NCBI GenBank assembly: GCA_003252395.1
Contig: QKEL01000014.1
Coordinates: 1 to 64,000 of the forward strand
DNA length: 64,000 nucleotides
Direction: 5' to 3'
Origin: Spirochaetales bacterium
GTDB lineage: Bacteria; Spirochaetota; Spirochaetia; Treponematales; Treponemataceae
Within the stretch, counting starts at the first letter, position 1, and each line of letters starts with the position of its first letter. Positions 44,856 through 55,452 of the stretch are shown here, one piece after another. The translations under genes were made by a program, and so were the position numbers. Below the pieces are notes generated by a model. That model saw nothing but the letters and a program-made list of their open reading frames with translations, did no database searches and was not told where the DNA came from.

Positions 44856-45455
44856 TTATTCCTCCGTAGCCGCTTCGGCAGCGGGCTTAGCCTTGGGCGC
44901 TGCGGCTTTCTTCGCGGCAGGCTTTTTGGCGGCGGGTTTCTTGGCCTCGCCTTCGGCGGCGGGCTTAGCCGCGGACGCAGTGGCTTTCTTCGCGGCAGGC
45001 TTCTTCGCGGCGGGTTTTTTAGCCTCGGCCTCGGAGGGAGCCGCCTTCTCGGCAGCGGGTTTCTTCGCCTTCTTGTCGGCCTTTTCCTCGGTCTCGAGCT
45101 TGTAGTCAACGAGTTCGAGGATCGCGACCTCGGCGGCGTCGCCCTCGCGGAAACCGAGTTTCAGAACGCGGGTATATCCGCCGGCGCGGTCTTTCATGCG
45201 GGGACCGATATCGGTAAAAAGCTTCGCGAGAATCGCGGGATCGGCGATAAACCGCGCGACCTGTCGGCGGTTATGGACGGTGTCGACCTTGGCGCGGGTA
45301 ATGAGCTTCTCGGCGGTGCGTCGGACTTCCAGCGCCTTGGGCTGCGTAGTGGTTACCCGTTCGAACTTGAACAGGGAGGTCACCATGTTGCGATGCATTG
45401 CGCGGCGGTGAGAAGCGTTGCGCGAAAGCGGATTAAAGCCATTCTTATGCTTCAT
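44856..45455 (-). CDS. rplQ: ribosomal protein L17 with Lys/Ala/Pro tail
   Basis: 50S protein near the exit tunnel. Residues 1-118 are standard L17 ([47 protein letters not shown]). Residues 120-199 are an extension made of repeated [13 protein letters not shown]-like units, like the tail of histone H1. The ATG lies inside the end of rpoA (11-bp overlap). Tail function is unknown; RNA or DNA binding by charge is inferred. Confidence 0.95.
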   Translation of the reverse strand: MKHKNGFNPLSRNASHRRAMHRNMVTSLFKFERVTTTQPKALEVRRTAEKLITRAKVDTVHNRRQVARFIADPAILAKLFTDIGPRMKDRAGGYTRVLKLGFREGDAAEVAILELVDYKLETEEKADKKAKKPAAEKAAPSEAEAKKPAAKKPAAKKATASAAKPAAEGEAKKPAAKKPAAKKAAAPKAKPAAEAATEE

Positions 45456-46500
45456 CTGTTTCTTCCTTCTGCTTGGGCAACTTGATCGAATTCTTGAGAT
45501 GACTGTAATCGGTCATGCCAAGTCCAAGATTCCACTCAAGAAGCTTTTCCCGGATTTCCTGGAGGCTCTTCTTGCCGAAGTTTCGCGTTTTAGCGATGTC
45601 TTCCTCGGTTTTCTTGGTCAATTCGCCAATTGTCCTAATATTTGCGTTTTTCAGACAGTTCGACGAGCGAACGGAAAGCTCAAGTTCCTCGACGGGGGTA
45701 TTGAGGAGCTGGCGAACCCGCTCGTCTTCCTCGTCGTAGTCTTCATCCTTCCCGATCTCGTTCTCGTTGAAGTTGACGAAAATCGAGAAGTGGTCCTTCG
45801 CGATCTTCGCCGCCTCGGCGAGGGCATTCTCGGGGGAAATGGTACCATCGGTCCAAATCTCGAGAATGAGCTTGTCATAGTCGTTCCGCTGACCGACCCG
45901 GGTAGGCTCGATCGCGTACTTGACCTTGGTTACCGGGCCGAATATCGCGTCCATCGGGATGGTCCCGACGATCTCGATATAGCGCTCGTTGACTTCGGCG
46001 GGCACGTAACCGCGGCCAAAATCGACTTGTACTTCGAATTCGACGCGGCCGCCTTCCATCATGGTGAAAATGTGGAACGGTTTGCTCAGTATTTCGAGCT
46101 GGGTGTCGCGGGCGAACATGTCGCTCGTAACGGTAACCGGACCCTTAAACTCAAAAAGGAAGGTATCCTGCTCAACGTCGTCAGGAAGCCGCAAACGAAT
46201 CTGTTTCAGATTATTTAGGACTTCCAGGGTATCTTCTACCACGTTCGGAATCGTCTCAAACTCGCTGGAAATCCCATGCGGTACGCCGTCGGCGTCATAG
46301 GACGTAATCTTCACGGCCGTGATCGCGTAGCCCTGAATGGACGACAAGAGCACGCGGCGGAGAGTATTTCCTACCGTGGTTCCAAAACCGGTTTCGAAGG
46401 GAGAAGCCACAAATTTTCCGTAGTCGGATGTCGATTCATCGTGCTCGAAGGTGAGTCCCTTCGGCTTTTTGAATCCCTTAAGCAGATTTTTGCGGGCCAT
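45445..46500 (-). CDS. rpoA: RNA polymerase alpha subunit
   Basis: 351 residues: N-terminal assembly domain ([30 protein letters not shown]), a flexible acidic linker ([11 protein letters not shown]), and a C-terminal domain with [20 protein letters not shown] for UP-element and activator contact. Follows rpsD by 11 bp and overlaps rplQ. Confidence 0.98.
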   Translation of the reverse strand: MARKNLLKGFKKPKGLTFEHDESTSDYGKFVASPFETGFGTTVGNTLRRVLLSSIQGYAITAVKITSYDADGVPHGISSEFETIPNVVEDTLEVLNNLKQIRLRLPDDVEQDTFLFEFKGPVTVTSDMFARDTQLEILSKPFHIFTMMEGGRVEFEVQVDFGRGYVPAEVNERYIEIVGTIPMDAIFGPVTKVKYAIEPTRVGQRNDYDKLILEIWTDGTISPENALAEAAKIAKDHFSIFVNFNENEIGKDEDYDEEDERVRQLLNTPVEELELSVRSSNCLKNANIRTIGELTKKTEEDIAKTRNFGKKSLQEIREKLLEWNLGLGMTDYSHLKNSIKLPKQKEETDEA

Positions 46501-46511
46501 TCGAACTCCTC

Positions 46512-47147
46512 TTACTTAGAATAGAGCTCGACGACGAGCTGTTCTTTGATGTCGGCGAGGTCGGTCACGTCGGCGCGGCGCGGAACGGAAACGAAGGTTC
46601 CCTTCAGAGCGTCGGCGTCGAGGGTAATCCAAGAGGCCACTCCGGACTTCGAGACTTCCTTGAGAGCGTCCTTGATTACGTTGAGTTTCTTGCTCGCTTC
46701 CTTGATTTCAACGGTGTCGCCGGCCTTCACGATATAACTCGCGATATTGACGGGCTTGCCGTTTACAAGAACGTGACCGTGCTGCACGACCTGACGGGCC
46801 TGGTTGCGATTCACGGCGAAGTGCATGCGGAACACGACATTGTCGAGCCTGCGCTCCAGAAGTCCGACGAGGTTGTCGCCGGTTACGCCGGGCATGCGAA
46901 TCGCGCGGTCAAAGAAGATGCGGAACTGCTTTTCAAGCATACCGTAGGTTCTTTTAAGCTTCTGCTTCTCGCGAAGCTGGGTTCCATAATCGCTCCGCTT
47001 TCCGGTGCGGGCCTTGGGGTCCTTACCGGGCATGGCGCGTTTCTTGTTGATGGGGCACTTGTCGGTCTTGCAGCGGTCACCCTTGAGGAAGAGTTTTTTC
47101 TGCTCCGCTCGGCAAAGCCGGCAAAGGGGTCCTGTGTATCTAGCCAT
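46512..47147 (-). CDS. rpsD: ribosomal protein S4
   Basis: 30S assembly protein, 211 residues. It is the zinc-binding form, with CRLC and CKTDKC cysteines in the first 31 residues. The S4 RNA-binding domain follows ([30 protein letters not shown]). In many bacteria S4 represses this operon. Located between rpsK and rpoA. Confidence 0.97.
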   Translation of the reverse strand: MARYTGPLCRLCRAEQKKLFLKGDRCKTDKCPINKKRAMPGKDPKARTGKRSDYGTQLREKQKLKRTYGMLEKQFRIFFDRAIRMPGVTGDNLVGLLERRLDNVVFRMHFAVNRNQARQVVQHGHVLVNGKPVNIASYIVKAGDTVEIKEASKKLNVIKDALKEVSKSGVASWITLDADALKGTFVSVPRRADVTDLADIKEQLVVELYSK

Positions 47148-47161
47148 ATATCGCTCCTCTC

Positions 47162-47542
47162 TCAGATGCGCCGGGTCTTGCGGGGCCGGCAGCCATTGTG
47201 CGGGATCGGGGTCACGTCGCTGATCGACTTGACTTTCAGTCCGAGCGCGCCGAGAGAACGAACGGCGGATTCACGGCCAACGCCGGGTCCCTTGACGAAT
47301 ACATGCACTTCGCGAAGGCCATAGGTAAGGGCCTTCTGTACCGCGGTTTCGGCCACGGTCTGTGCGGCGAAGGGCGTTGATTTTTTCGCGCCGTTAAATC
47401 CAAGACCGCCGGAGGAAGCCCAGGAGAGGGCGTTTCCGCGGAGATCAGTAATGGTAACGATCGTATTGTTGAACGTCGCCTGGATGTATACGTTACCCTC
47501 GTAAACGCTCTTTTTTTCTTTCCGTTTCTTTACGGTTGCCAC
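47162..47542 (-). CDS. rpsK: ribosomal protein S11
   Basis: 126 residues; platform protein of the 30S subunit. [33 protein letters not shown] and the C-terminal [18 protein letters not shown] identify it. Member of the alpha operon, 24 bp after rpsM. Confidence 0.98.
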   Translation of the reverse strand: MATVKKRKEKKSVYEGNVYIQATFNNTIVTITDLRGNALSWASSGGLGFNGAKKSTPFAAQTVAETAVQKALTYGLREVHVFVKGPGVGRESAVRSLGALGLKVKSISDVTPIPHNGCRPRKTRRI

Positions 47543-47566
47543 GTTATAAGTCCTCCAACCTGAAGA

Positions 47567-47932
47567 TTACTTCTTCTTGCCGGCAACGGTCTTTTTCTTA
47601 CCCTTGCGCGTGCGAGAATTTGTCCTCGTCCGCTGTCCGCGAACGGGGAGGCCCTTTCTGTGCCGGAGGCCACGGTAACAGCCGATATCCATCAGGCGTT
47701 TGATGTTCAAACCAATCTCGGTTCTCAGGCGTCCCTCGACCTTGTATTCGGCCTCGATGATGTTTCGGAGCTCTCCGAGTTCGTCCTGATTGAGATCGTT
47801 CATCATGCGCATGGGATCGATCTTCGCCTTCTCGCAAATCTTATCTGCGGATGTGCGTCCGATTCCATAGATGTAAGTCAACGCTATGTTGACGTGCTTG
47901 TTAGGGAGGTCGACTCCCGCTAAACGAGCCAT
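47567..47932 (-). CDS. rpsM: ribosomal protein S13
   Basis: 121 residues; head protein of the 30S subunit that contacts P-site tRNA. Landmarks: [51 protein letters not shown] and a Lys-rich C-terminus. Lies 12 bp after rpmJ. Confidence 0.98.
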   Translation of the reverse strand: MARLAGVDLPNKHVNIALTYIYGIGRTSADKICEKAKIDPMRMMNDLNQDELGELRNIIEAEYKVEGRLRTEIGLNIKRLMDIGCYRGLRHRKGLPVRGQRTRTNSRTRKGKKKTVAGKKK

Positions 47933-47944
47933 TCTATTCCTCCA

Positions 47945-48058
47945 TCAGCCCTGGCGCTGCTTGTGCTTGGGATTGATGCAGATGATCCTGACGATTCCCC
48001 GCCGGCGGATAACCTTGCACTTATCGCATATGGGCTTAACGCTAGTTCTAACCTTCAT
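47945..48058 (-). CDS. rpmJ: ribosomal protein L36
   Basis: 37 residues, too short for most gene lists: [20 protein letters not shown] at the start and [10 protein letters not shown] at the end. C11, C14, C27 and H32 form the zinc site of the standard L36. First gene of the alpha operon, with its own promoter; infA, which often precedes it, is absent. Confidence 0.95.
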   Translation of the reverse strand: MKVRTSVKPICDKCKVIRRRGIVRIICINPKHKQRQG

Positions 48059-48072
48059 AATAAACCCCTTGT

Positions 48073-48113
48073 CGTGAAAGGCGCATTATACGCCTTTCAC
48101 GAATCTTTTTCTA
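48073..48113 (-). promoter_or_regulatory. alpha-operon promoter with inverted repeat around the -10
   Basis: TAGAAA (48113-48108, overlapping the secY stop), 17-bp spacer, TATAAT (48090-48085). The -10 lies in the 7-nt centre of an 11-bp perfect inverted repeat, CGTGAAAGGCG/CGCCTTTCACG (48073-48083 and 48091-48101). No T tract follows it on the minus strand. Confidence 0.6.
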
Positions 48114-49427
48114 CAGGTTCCTGGACCTGATCTTGCCTTTTTTCACCAGCCCTTCATGATGATGCATTTTGAGCTGGGCCTCGATCTGGCTCATGGTGTC
48201 GAGATCGACGCCGACCAGAATCAAAAGGGAGGTACCGCCCATCAGAAGCGCTATCGTCTGGGGAAACCCGAAAAGGCTTTGTATGATCGTCGGTAATACC
48301 GCGATCAGTGCGAGATACAGCGAACCGGGCAGAATCAGCCGATTCAGGATGCGCTGCATGTATTCTTCGGTCTTATCGGTGCGGATACCGGGTATCGAGC
48401 CGCCGTTTTCCCGGATCTGCCTTGCGATTTCCGTGGGGTTCAGGGTTACCTGTGTATAGAAATACGCGAAGAAGATAATAAGAAGAACGTAAAACACGTT
48501 ATACCAGATGCCGTGGGGCCTCAGGAACGTCGCGACACTGTTGAGCCACTTAACGTTCGGACCGATGCTCGAGGCTACCTGAAGCGGGAAGGTCAGGAAC
48601 GAGGAAGCGAAGATTACCGGTATAACGCCGGACGGGTTGATCTTGAACGGTATATACGTGTTCTGACCCCCATACATCTTTCTTCCGACCACCCGCTTAG
48701 CGTAATGAACCGGTATCTTGCGCTGTCCCTGCTGTTCGTACACCACGAGGGCGATAACGGCAGCGAACATTACGAACGCCACGATGACGAATACGGGGTT
48801 AAGTTCCCCGCTTTGAACGAGCTTGATCAACTCCCAGATCGCCTGAGGGAGGCGCGCCACGATACCGGCGAAAATCAGCATGGAAATGCCGTTTCCGATA
48901 CCGCGAGCGGTGATCTGTTCGCCGAGCCAGACGGTTACCATGGTTCCGGTCGTCACGGTGAGCATCGCGATGAGCGAGTACGCAACCTTATCGATCACGA
49001 TGGCGCCCGGAATGCTCTGGGCGTATACCGTTACCGCGTACGACTGAATGAGCGCCACGCCGATGGTGGCGACCCTGGTCCACATTTGGATTTTCCGCCG
49101 CCCGCCGTCCTCTTCCGCGATCCTTTTCAGGCTCGGGAAGATGATGAGCGCGAGCTGCATCAGGATCTGGGTGGAGATATACGGCATAACGCCAAGCATG
49201 AACACGGAGAAATTCGAGAACGCGCCGCCCGCGAAGAAGTCCATGTAATCCACGAACGCGTTGCCCTGAATCTGCGACTTGAAGTAAACCGTAAGGGCAT
49301 GCGGATCGATGCCGGGAATTATCAGCACCGAACCAAGGCGATACACAGCGAGAATTATGACAGTAAAGAAGATCCGTTCGCGGAGCTCCTTGATTCTGAA
49401 CATATTTACGAATGCATTGTTAGCCAT
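48111..49427 (-). CDS. secY: protein translocase subunit SecY
   Basis: 438 residues with ten membrane segments; the channel for Sec-dependent export and membrane insertion. LGSVLIIPGIDPHAL follows the first helix; GGQNTYIPFKINPSGVIPVIFASS and a Lys/Arg-rich C-terminal tail are typical. Lies 19 bp after rplO, the last gene of the spc part. Confidence 0.98.
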   Translation of the reverse strand: MANNAFVNMFRIKELRERIFFTVIILAVYRLGSVLIIPGIDPHALTVYFKSQIQGNAFVDYMDFFAGGAFSNFSVFMLGVMPYISTQILMQLALIIFPSLKRIAEEDGGRRKIQMWTRVATIGVALIQSYAVTVYAQSIPGAIVIDKVAYSLIAMLTVTTGTMVTVWLGEQITARGIGNGISMLIFAGIVARLPQAIWELIKLVQSGELNPVFVIVAFVMFAAVIALVVYEQQGQRKIPVHYAKRVVGRKMYGGQNTYIPFKINPSGVIPVIFASSFLTFPLQVASSIGPNVKWLNSVATFLRPHGIWYNVFYVLLIIFFAYFYTQVTLNPTEIARQIRENGGSIPGIRTDKTEEYMQRILNRLILPGSLYLALIAVLPTIIQSLFGFPQTIALLMGGTSLLILVGVDLDTMSQIEAQLKMHHHEGLVKKGKIRSRNL

Positions 49428-49446
49428 GTTTCTTCACCCGCCCCGG

Positions 49447-49899
49447 TTACTCAGCCGCCAGAACTACGGTCCCGCCGGCCTTTTCGATCTTCTCCTTCGC
49501 AGAAGCAGAAACCTTGTCCACGTCGACGGTAATCTTCTTGGTGATCTCACCGTCTCCGAGCACCTTAACGAGCGCGGAGGTCTTCTTGAGCATACCCTTC
49601 ATGACAAGGGACTCGCGATTGACCGTCTCGCCGTCGGCAAAACGGGTTTCGATTTCCCTGAGGTTAAACACCTCGTAGTCCTTGCGGAAAGGATAGTTCG
49701 AAAACCCGCGCTTCGCGATGCGGCGGTACAGCGGCATCTGGCCGCCCTCGAAACCCACGTACACCTTGCCGCCGGAACGGGACTGCTGTCCCTTGTTACC
49801 GCGGCCGGCGGTGGTTCCGCGTCCGGAGGACGAACCGCGACCGACGATGCGCTTTTTCTTATTCGCCCCTTCGGGGGCTGTGAGCATGAAATCAGACAT
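49447..49899 (-). CDS. rplO: ribosomal protein L15
   Basis: 150 residues. The Gly/Arg-rich N-terminal arm (RIVGRGSSSGRGTTAGRGNK) reaches into the 23S rRNA core; GFEGGQMPLYRRIAKRGF follows. The start overlaps the rpmD stop by 1 bp. Confidence 0.97.
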   Translation of the reverse strand: MSDFMLTAPEGANKKKRIVGRGSSSGRGTTAGRGNKGQQSRSGGKVYVGFEGGQMPLYRRIAKRGFSNYPFRKDYEVFNLREIETRFADGETVNRESLVMKGMLKKTSALVKVLGDGEITKKITVDVDKVSASAKEKIEKAGGTVVLAAE

Positions 49900-50084
49900 T
49901 AGTTGATCTCCTTCACTTCGACGAGGTGCTTAACGGCGGCGACCATGCCGAGAATCGGCGCGGTCGCTTCCTGCTCCACCGTCGAATTGAGCTTCTTCAG
50001 GCCGAGAGAGCGAACGGTCGCGACGACCGCGGGCTTCTGGCTGATGGTGCTGCGGACGAGCTTAATGGAAATTTTCTTCGCCAT
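49899..50084 (-). CDS. rpmD: ribosomal protein L30
   Basis: 61 residues: [20 protein letters not shown], then [20 protein letters not shown], the standard small L30. Lies 3 bp after rpsE. Confidence 0.96.
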   Translation of the reverse strand: MAKKISIKLVRSTISQKPAVVATVRSLGLKKLNSTVEQEATAPILGMVAAVKHLVEVKEIN

Positions 50085-50087
50085 TTT

Positions 50088-50600
50088 TTACCCCCACAGA
50101 TCTTTCAGGGTTTTACCCCGGTTCTTCGCGATAACGCGCGCGTCCATCATCTGCTTAATGGCCTCGAAGGTAGCGCGCACCACGTTAACCTGGCTGGAAG
50201 CCCCGAGGGACTTCGAAAGCACGTCGGTGGCTCCCGCGGCCTCAAGAACCGCGCGGACGGGGCCGCCGGCAATGATTCCGGTACCGGGAGCCGCGGGCCT
50301 GAGGAGAACCGACGAGCTCTTGAAGTCGGCGGTAATCTCATGCGGGATGGTCCCGTTCTTGAGGGGAACGTTTACCAGGTTCCGTTTGGCCTTGTCGATA
50401 CTCTTGCGGATCGCCTCGGTGACGTCATTCGCCTTTCCGAAGCCGAATCCGACGCGTCCCTTCTGGTCGCCCACGACGGTGAGCGCGGAAAAGGAGAAAC
50501 GGCGTCCGCCCTTCACGACCTTCGCGGTTCGGTTGAGCTTCACGAGCTTCTCGACGAATTCCTTCGGCTCTCTTTCCCTGTTGTAATCTTTGTGTTCCAT
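50088..50600 (-). CDS. rpsE: ribosomal protein S5
   Basis: 170 residues; 30S protein involved in decoding accuracy and mRNA entry. [20 protein letters not shown] and [20 protein letters not shown] are the S5 motifs. 8 bp after rplR. Confidence 0.97.
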   Translation of the reverse strand: MEHKDYNREREPKEFVEKLVKLNRTAKVVKGGRRFSFSALTVVGDQKGRVGFGFGKANDVTEAIRKSIDKAKRNLVNVPLKNGTIPHEITADFKSSSVLLRPAAPGTGIIAGGPVRAVLEAAGATDVLSKSLGASSQVNVVRATFEAIKQMMDARVIAKNRGKTLKDLWG

Positions 50601-50608
50601 AGCCTCTC

Positions 50609-50971
50609 CTAGAACTCGATCCCGGATGACCGGGCTCCGTCGGCGATCGCCTTTACCACTCCGTGGTAGAGATAGCCATTCCGGTCGAACACTATAGAAG
50701 TAATGTTCTTTTCCTTCAGGCGGCGACCGATTTCTTCACCGACCTTAGTCGCGCCGGCGATATTCGCCTTGAGCGCGGAAAGGTCCTTCTCGAGAGTGGA
50801 GACCGAAGCGAGGGTTGCGCCTTCGTCATCGTTAATGACCTGCACGAACAGATTGCTATTGCTGCGGGTAACGGTCATGCGGGGACGGGCGGCGGTACCA
50901 TACACGCGCTTGCGGATATGTACCTTCCTCTTGAGTCTCTTCCTGGCTTTGTCGTCTAGTTTCTTGAACAT
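50609..50971 (-). CDS. rplR: ribosomal protein L18
   Basis: 120 residues; binds 5S rRNA. Basic N-terminus, then [20 protein letters not shown] and [20 protein letters not shown]. 12 bp after rplF. Confidence 0.97.
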   Translation of the reverse strand: MFKKLDDKARKRLKRKVHIRKRVYGTAARPRMTVTRSNSNLFVQVINDDEGATLASVSTLEKDLSALKANIAGATKVGEEIGRRLKEKNITSIVFDRNGYLYHGVVKAIADGARSSGIEF

Positions 50972-50983
50972 ATAGCCTAACCC

Positions 50984-51523
50984 TTATTTAACGCCGGACT
51001 TACCGACTTTCCGCTTGATGACTTCGGTCTCGTAACGAATACCCTTGCCCTTGTAAGGCTCGGGTCCACGAAGCTTGCGTACCTCGGCGGCGAACTCGCC
51101 GACCTGGTCCTTGCGGATACCGGTGATCGTGATCTTGCCCTGGGCGTCGGCGGTAACCTTAAGCCCCTCGGGAATGCCGGCGATAAAGTCGGTGGAATAC
51201 CCGAGATTGAGCACGAGCAGGTTTCCTTGAACCTCGGCGCGGTAACCGACGCCGTTGATCACGAGAACCTTGGTGAAACCGGCGCTCACGCCGACGACCA
51301 TGTTGTTGATAAGATTGCGATAAAGGCCATGCTTGGCCTTTACCGGCTTCGTGTCGTCCTTGCGGGTCACGATGGCCTGATTGCCGTCAATCTTGATCGT
51401 CACCGAGTCGTCGATCCCCTGGGAAAGCTTTCCCTTGGGACCTTCAACCTGGACGGTATCACCGCTGACGGTAAGCTTGACTCCCGCGGGAATGGCGACG
51501 GGAAGTTTTCCGATTCTGGACAT
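50984..51523 (-). CDS. rplF: ribosomal protein L6
   Basis: 179 residues with two homologous halves; sits near the GTPase centre. [17 protein letters not shown] at the start and the L6 signature [15 protein letters not shown] near the end. 13 bp after rpsH. Confidence 0.97.
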   Translation of the reverse strand: MSRIGKLPVAIPAGVKLTVSGDTVQVEGPKGKLSQGIDDSVTIKIDGNQAIVTRKDDTKPVKAKHGLYRNLINNMVVGVSAGFTKVLVINGVGYRAEVQGNLLVLNLGYSTDFIAGIPEGLKVTADAQGKITITGIRKDQVGEFAAEVRKLRGPEPYKGKGIRYETEVIKRKVGKSGVK

Positions 51524-51536
51524 AATCCCCCCCCAC

Positions 51537-51935
51537 TTACCACACGGTGCAGATGAGCTCGCCGCCCACCTGCTTCTCCTGGGCCTTCTTACCGGTGGTA
51601 ACGCCCAGGGAAGTTGAAACGATCAAGGTGCCGTACCCGTTATAAACACGGGGAAGGTCCTTGTAACCGGCGTACACGCGGCGACCGGGGGTGGAGACTT
51701 TCTCCAAACCGTGAATCACCGACGAGTTCGCGTCGTCGTACTTAAGGAAGACGCGGATGGAATTGGAACCATCCTGACTTACCTTCTTGAAATTCTTGAT
51801 ATAGCCTTCGGTCTTCAGGATCTTCACGATCTCAAGCTTGAGCTTGGAGGCGGGAATGTCCACCTTTTCGTGGCGGGCCATTGCCGCATTCCGGACCTTG
51901 GTTAGCATATCTGCTACGGGATCTGAAACGCTCAT
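51537..51935 (-). CDS. rpsH: ribosomal protein S8
   Basis: 132 residues; binds the central domain of 16S r[23 protein letters not shown] and the C-terminal [20 protein letters not shown] are standard. 15 bp after rpsN. Confidence 0.97.
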   Translation of the reverse strand: MSVSDPVADMLTKVRNAAMARHEKVDIPASKLKLEIVKILKTEGYIKNFKKVSQDGSNSIRVFLKYDDANSSVIHGLEKVSTPGRRVYAGYKDLPRVYNGYGTLIVSTSLGVTTGKKAQEKQVGGELICTVW

Positions 51936-51950
51936 ATTCTCTCCTCCCTA

Positions 51951-52136
51951 CTACCAGCTCGACTTAGTGACGCCTGGAATCAGGCCTTCGCTAGCTAACT
52001 TCCGGAAACAGACGCGGCACATCTGGTATTTCCGGAGATATCCACGGGGCCGACCGCACACCCTGCACCGGTTATATTTCCGGGTAGAATACTTCGGGGT
52101 GGCATTGGCCTTGTTAATCATCGCAGTTGTTGCCAT
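51951..52136 (-). CDS. rpsN: ribosomal protein S14, zinc type
   Basis: 61 residues from [20 protein letters not shown], chosen because GAGGAG lies upstream; an in-frame start 30 bp earlier would run into rplE. Four cysteines (CRVC and CRVC) make the zinc-binding short form of S14. 7 bp after rplE. Confidence 0.96.
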   Translation of the reverse strand: MATTAMINKANATPKYSTRKYNRCRVCGRPRGYLRKYQMCRVCFRKLASEGLIPGVTKSSW

Positions 52137-52143
52137 GAACTCC

Positions 52144-52695
52144 TCACTTCCTGAAGGGCATGCCAAATTTGGCGAGAAGCGCCTTGGCTTCAGCGTCGGT
52201 CTTGGCGGTGGTAACCACGTTGATGTTCAAACCGGCGATTCGTTCGATCTTGTCGAAGTCGATCTCCGGGAAAATGATCTGCTCGGTGATTCCCAAAGAA
52301 TAGTTTCCGTTACCGTCGAACCCGTTCGGGTTGATTCCGCGGAAATCCTTAACGCGCGGCAGGGCCACGTTCACGAAACGGTCGAGGAATTCGTACATCC
52401 TCGCGCCGCGGAGCGTAACCATAACGCCGATCTCATTGCCCTCGCGAAGCTTGAAGTTCGCAATGCTCTTTCTGGCCTTGGTTTTTACAGCTTTCTGTCC
52501 CGTGATAAGTCCCAGGTCGGTAGCTGCGGCGTCAAGGAGTTTCTTGTTCGAGAGGGCTTCGCCGATACCCATGCTGAGCACGATCTTGCTAAGCTTGGGG
52601 GTCTGCATGACAGACTTATAGCCGAACTCTTTGAAGAGCTCGCCGGCGATTTTTTCCACATAGACTTTCTTAAGCCGAGGTACGTAATTACTCAT
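52144..52695 (-). CDS. rplE: ribosomal protein L5
   Basis: 183 residues; binds 5S rRNA and contacts P-site t[23 protein letters not shown] at the start, [20 protein letters not shown] and [18 protein letters not shown]-like end. The ATG overlaps the rplX stop (TGATG), so the two are coupled. Confidence 0.97.
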   Translation of the reverse strand: MSNYVPRLKKVYVEKIAGELFKEFGYKSVMQTPKLSKIVLSMGIGEALSNKKLLDAAATDLGLITGQKAVKTKARKSIANFKLREGNEIGVMVTLRGARMYEFLDRFVNVALPRVKDFRGINPNGFDGNGNYSLGITEQIIFPEIDFDKIERIAGLNINVVTTAKTDAEAKALLAKFGMPFRK

Positions 52696-53009
52696 CACAG
52701 TGCTTCCCCACACTTGCGGCAGACGCGAATTTTCTTGTCGCCGTCAATTTTGTAGCCGATCCTGGTCGGTCCGCACTTCTTGCAGACGATCATGACGTTG
52801 GAAACGTGAATCGGCGCCTCGATCTCGACGATTCCGCCGCGATCCTGCTGGGAGCGCTTCTTCATCGCTTTTTTCACGAGGTTAGCGCCGCCTACGATAA
52901 CGCGGTCCTTGTCGCGGATTACGCGAACGACGGCACCGCGCTTACCTTTGTCCTTACCGGCGATGATCTCGACCGTATCGTCCTTTCGGATCTTGAATTT
53001 CTTATCCAT
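52695..53009 (-). CDS. rplX: ribosomal protein L24
   Basis: 104 residues; early 50S assembly protein. The KOW motif lies in [20 protein letters not shown]; the C-terminal half has two CxxC pairs (CKKC, CRKC), a feature of the zinc-containing form. 12 bp after rplN. Confidence 0.97.
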   Translation of the reverse strand: MDKKFKIRKDDTVEIIAGKDKGKRGAVVRVIRDKDRVIVGGANLVKKAMKKRSQQDRGGIVEIEAPIHVSNVMIVCKKCGPTRIGYKIDGDKKIRVCRKCGEAL

Positions 53010-53021
53010 CTTTCAATCTCC

Positions 53022-53390
53022 TTACAGAACTTCCGGCGCGAGGGACACGATCTTCATGTAATCCATATCACGAAGCTCGCGGGCCACAGGTCCGAAAATG
53101 CGCTTTCCCTTGGGGTTCTTATTCGCGTCGATAATAACGCAGGCGTTATCGTCGAAACGGATATACGTACCGTCAGGGCGGCGATATTCCTTGGAAATGC
53201 GGACCACGACGGCCTTTTCCACGGAACCTTTCTTGATGGTAGACGTCGGCAGCGCGTCCTTGACGGCCACGACGATAACGTCGCCGATGCTGGCATAGCG
53301 GCGGTGTGAGCCGCCGATTACCTTGATGCATTCCACGAGCTTGGCACCCGAGTTGTCGGCAACGTTCAATCTTGTTTGCATTTGAATCAT
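53022..53390 (-). CDS. rplN: ribosomal protein L14
   Basis: 122 residues from [20 protein letters not shown], the family start; GAGCAAC lies upstream and the longer frame would run back into rps[21 protein letters not shown] is the L14 signature. 13 bp after rpsQ. Confidence 0.97.
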   Translation of the reverse strand: MIQMQTRLNVADNSGAKLVECIKVIGGSHRRYASIGDVIVVAVKDALPTSTIKKGSVEKAVVVRISKEYRRPDGTYIRFDDNACVIIDANKNPKGKRIFGPVARELRDMDYMKIVSLAPEVL

Positions 53391-53403
53391 GTGTTGCTCC
53401 TCG

Positions 53404-53676
53404 TTACTTCGCCCGTTCGACGATTTCCAAAAGCCGCCAGCACTTGTCTTTGCTGATCGGCCGGGCTTCACCGATGCGAACGGTATCGCCGATGTGGGCG
53501 TCGTTCAGCTCGTCGTGAGCCTTGTACTTCTTACTGCGAGACACGTACTTCTTGTACAGTGGGTGAAGTTTTTTGGTATTGACCTGTACGACGATGGTTT
53601 TATCCATCTTGTCGCTGGTCACGATACCAACAAACTCGCGGTTCCCGCTTTTCTTCGCGATTACTTTCTCTTCCAC
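53404..53676 (-). CDS. rpsQ: ribosomal protein S17
   Basis: 90 residues; OB-fold protein of 16S r[23 protein letters not shown] and [20 protein letters not shown] match the family. 14 bp after rpmC. Confidence 0.97.
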   Translation of the reverse strand: MEEKVIAKKSGNREFVGIVTSDKMDKTIVVQVNTKKLHPLYKKYVSRSKKYKAHDELNDAHIGDTVRIGEARPISKDKCWRLLEIVERAK

Positions 53677-53690
53677 GGGCCTGCTCCTCG

Positions 53691-53894
53691 TTAATTACCC
53701 TTCCCCGCCAGCTCTTGCTGACGGATGAGCGTGTTCAGCGTCGCGATTTGGCGACGGATGATCCGCTTTTGGAGGGGGTTGTCGACATGTCCGACCACCA
53801 TCTGGAACCGAAGGTCCATGTACTGGCGATTGAGTTCGTTGCGTTTCGCGACCAGTTCGGCGAAAGACATGCTCTTGATTTCGTTCTTCTTCAT
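53691..53894 (-). CDS. rpmC: ribosomal protein L29
   Basis: 67 residues, two helices; exit-tunnel protein that helps dock SRP and trigger factor. [20 protein letters not shown] and [14 protein letters not shown] are typical. 12 bp after rplP. Confidence 0.96.
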   Translation of the reverse strand: MKKNEIKSMSFAELVAKRNELNRQYMDLRFQMVVGHVDNPLQKRIIRRQIATLNTLIRQQELAGKGN

Positions 53895-53906
53895 GTTTCG
53901 CCTCCC

Positions 53907-54326
53907 TTAGTTTTCGTTCTTGCGAACGGCGAATTTGGTCTTGAACGGCAGCTTGCTGCCGGCAAGGTGCATCGCCTCGGACGCGAGGGTTTCCTCGACG
54001 CCGGCGAGCTCGAAAAGGATCGTGCCCGGCTTGATCACCGATACCCAGTATTCAGGGGCGCCCTTTCCCTTACCCATGCGGGTTTCCGCGGGTTTCTTGG
54101 TGTAGGGCTTATCGGGGAACACGCGAACCCAAAGCTTTCCGGTTCTCTTGATCTTGCGGTTCAAGGCAACGCGGGCCGCTTCGAGCTGACGGTTGGTCAG
54201 CCAGAAGGGTTCGAGGGATACCAGGGCAAACTGACCGAAGTCGATGTTGTTGCCACGGGTAGCTTCGCCGTTGATCCGGCCCCGCTGTACCTTTCTATGC
54301 TTAATTCTCTTAGGGCTGAGTGCCAT
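53907..54326 (-). CDS. rplP: ribosomal protein L16
   Basis: 139 residues; helps position A-site t[23 protein letters not shown] at the start and the signature [20 protein letters not shown]. 3 bp after rpsC. Confidence 0.97.
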   Translation of the reverse strand: MALSPKRIKHRKVQRGRINGEATRGNNIDFGQFALVSLEPFWLTNRQLEAARVALNRKIKRTGKLWVRVFPDKPYTKKPAETRMGKGKGAPEYWVSVIKPGTILFELAGVEETLASEAMHLAGSKLPFKTKFAVRKNEN

Positions 54327-54329
54327 GAT

Positions 54330-55082
54330 TTAGCTCCTTCCCGCGGGCGCGCGATCGTGGCGTTCGGAACGCTCGCCGCGCTCACCGCGCTCGGGTCTGT
54401 CCCGGCGCTGCTTCTTGAGGAGCGCGCCTGCGTCCTCTTTCTGCTCGTGACCGTACATCATCCCGTTGTAAATCCACACCTTAACGCCAATGGCGCCGTA
54501 GGTGGTGTGCGCTTCGGAGAAACCGTAGTCGATGTCCGCGCGGAGCGTGTGGAGAGGAACGCGTCCTTCCTTGTGCTCTTCGGTACGGGACATTTCCGCG
54601 CCGCCGAGACGTCCGGAAACGCGAATCTTCACGCCCTGGGCGCCGGCCTTCATGGCCGCGGAAGAAGCCTGCTTAAGGGCCTTGCGGAAGGAACCGCGAT
54701 TCATCAGCTGACGGGCCACGTTCTGCGAAACGAGAGAGGCGTTGATCTCGGAGCGCTTGATCTCCTTGATCTTGATCTGAACCTTCTTGGTGAAGGACTT
54801 CTGGATCTGAATGCCGATCTGCTCGATGTTGGCGCCCTTGACTCCGATGATCACGCCGGGCCGCGCGGTGTGGATCACGATAGTGACCCGCTGCGGGTGG
54901 CGGACGATCTCGATCTCGGCGATATCAGCGTTCTTGCACTCGGGCAAGTTCTGAACCATCTTGCGAATCTTCAGGTCTTCGTGGAGCAGTTCTGCGTATT
55001 CGCGGGGATCCGCGTACCAGCGCGAGCTCCAGGTCTTGTTGATCCCAAGCCTGAGACCGATTGGATTAACTTTCTGTCCCAC
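54330..55082 (-). CDS. rpsC: ribosomal protein S3
   Basis: 250 residues from a GTG start, giving the standard [22 protein letters not shown] lies upstream in the end of rplV and one base separates stop and start. KH domain around [15 protein letters not shown], with a charged C-terminal tail ([18 protein letters not shown]) longer than usual and probably disordered. S3 lines the mRNA entry site. Confidence 0.95.
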   Translation of the reverse strand: MGQKVNPIGLRLGINKTWSSRWYADPREYAELLHEDLKIRKMVQNLPECKNADIAEIEIVRHPQRVTIVIHTARPGVIIGVKGANIEQIGIQIQKSFTKKVQIKIKEIKRSEINASLVSQNVARQLMNRGSFRKALKQASSAAMKAGAQGVKIRVSGRLGGAEMSRTEEHKEGRVPLHTLRADIDYGFSEAHTTYGAIGVKVWIYNGMMYGHEQKEDAGALLKKQRRDRPERGERGERSERHDRAPAGRS

Positions 55083-55083
55083 G

Positions 55084-55440
55084 TTATTCCCCCGCCTTTT
55101 CGTCAACGATGACGGTGATATGACACATCCGCTTCAGGAGCTGATCGGCGCGTCCGCGTCCGCGAGGCCAGAGCCTCTTAAGACGGGGACCCTCATCGAT
55201 TCGGATCTCCTTGACGAAAAGCATGTCCTCGTCCAGTTTTTTGTTCAGGTCGAGCGCGTTGGACGCGGCCGACTTCATGGTCTTAGTCAGGAGACGCGCG
55301 CCCTTTTGGGGCATGTTCTCGAGAATAGCCATTGCCTCGGTATACGGCTTCAGCTTGATCACGTTAGCCACGGGGCGAACCTTCGTGGGGGACGCAATGA
55401 GGAATTTCGAAGTGGCTATATATCCGCTTTTTTCAGCCAT
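55084..55440 (-). CDS. rplV: ribosomal protein L22
   Basis: 118 residues; its hairpin lines the exit tunnel. The ATG giving [20 protein letters not shown] is preferred because AGGTGG sits 5 bp before it; the ATG 9 bp upstream is too close. [20 protein letters not shown] is the C-terminal signature. Confidence 0.96.
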   Translation of the reverse strand: MAEKSGYIATSKFLIASPTKVRPVANVIKLKPYTEAMAILENMPQKGARLLTKTMKSAASNALDLNKKLDEDMLFVKEIRIDEGPRLKRLWPRGRGRADQLLKRMCHITVIVDEKAGE

Positions 55441-55452
55441 TACATCCACCTA

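Noticed and set aside
48073-48101. Rho-independent terminator of secY
   Set aside because: The hairpin is strong, but no T tract follows on the minus strand and the loop carries a good -10, so a promoter/operator reading is preferred.
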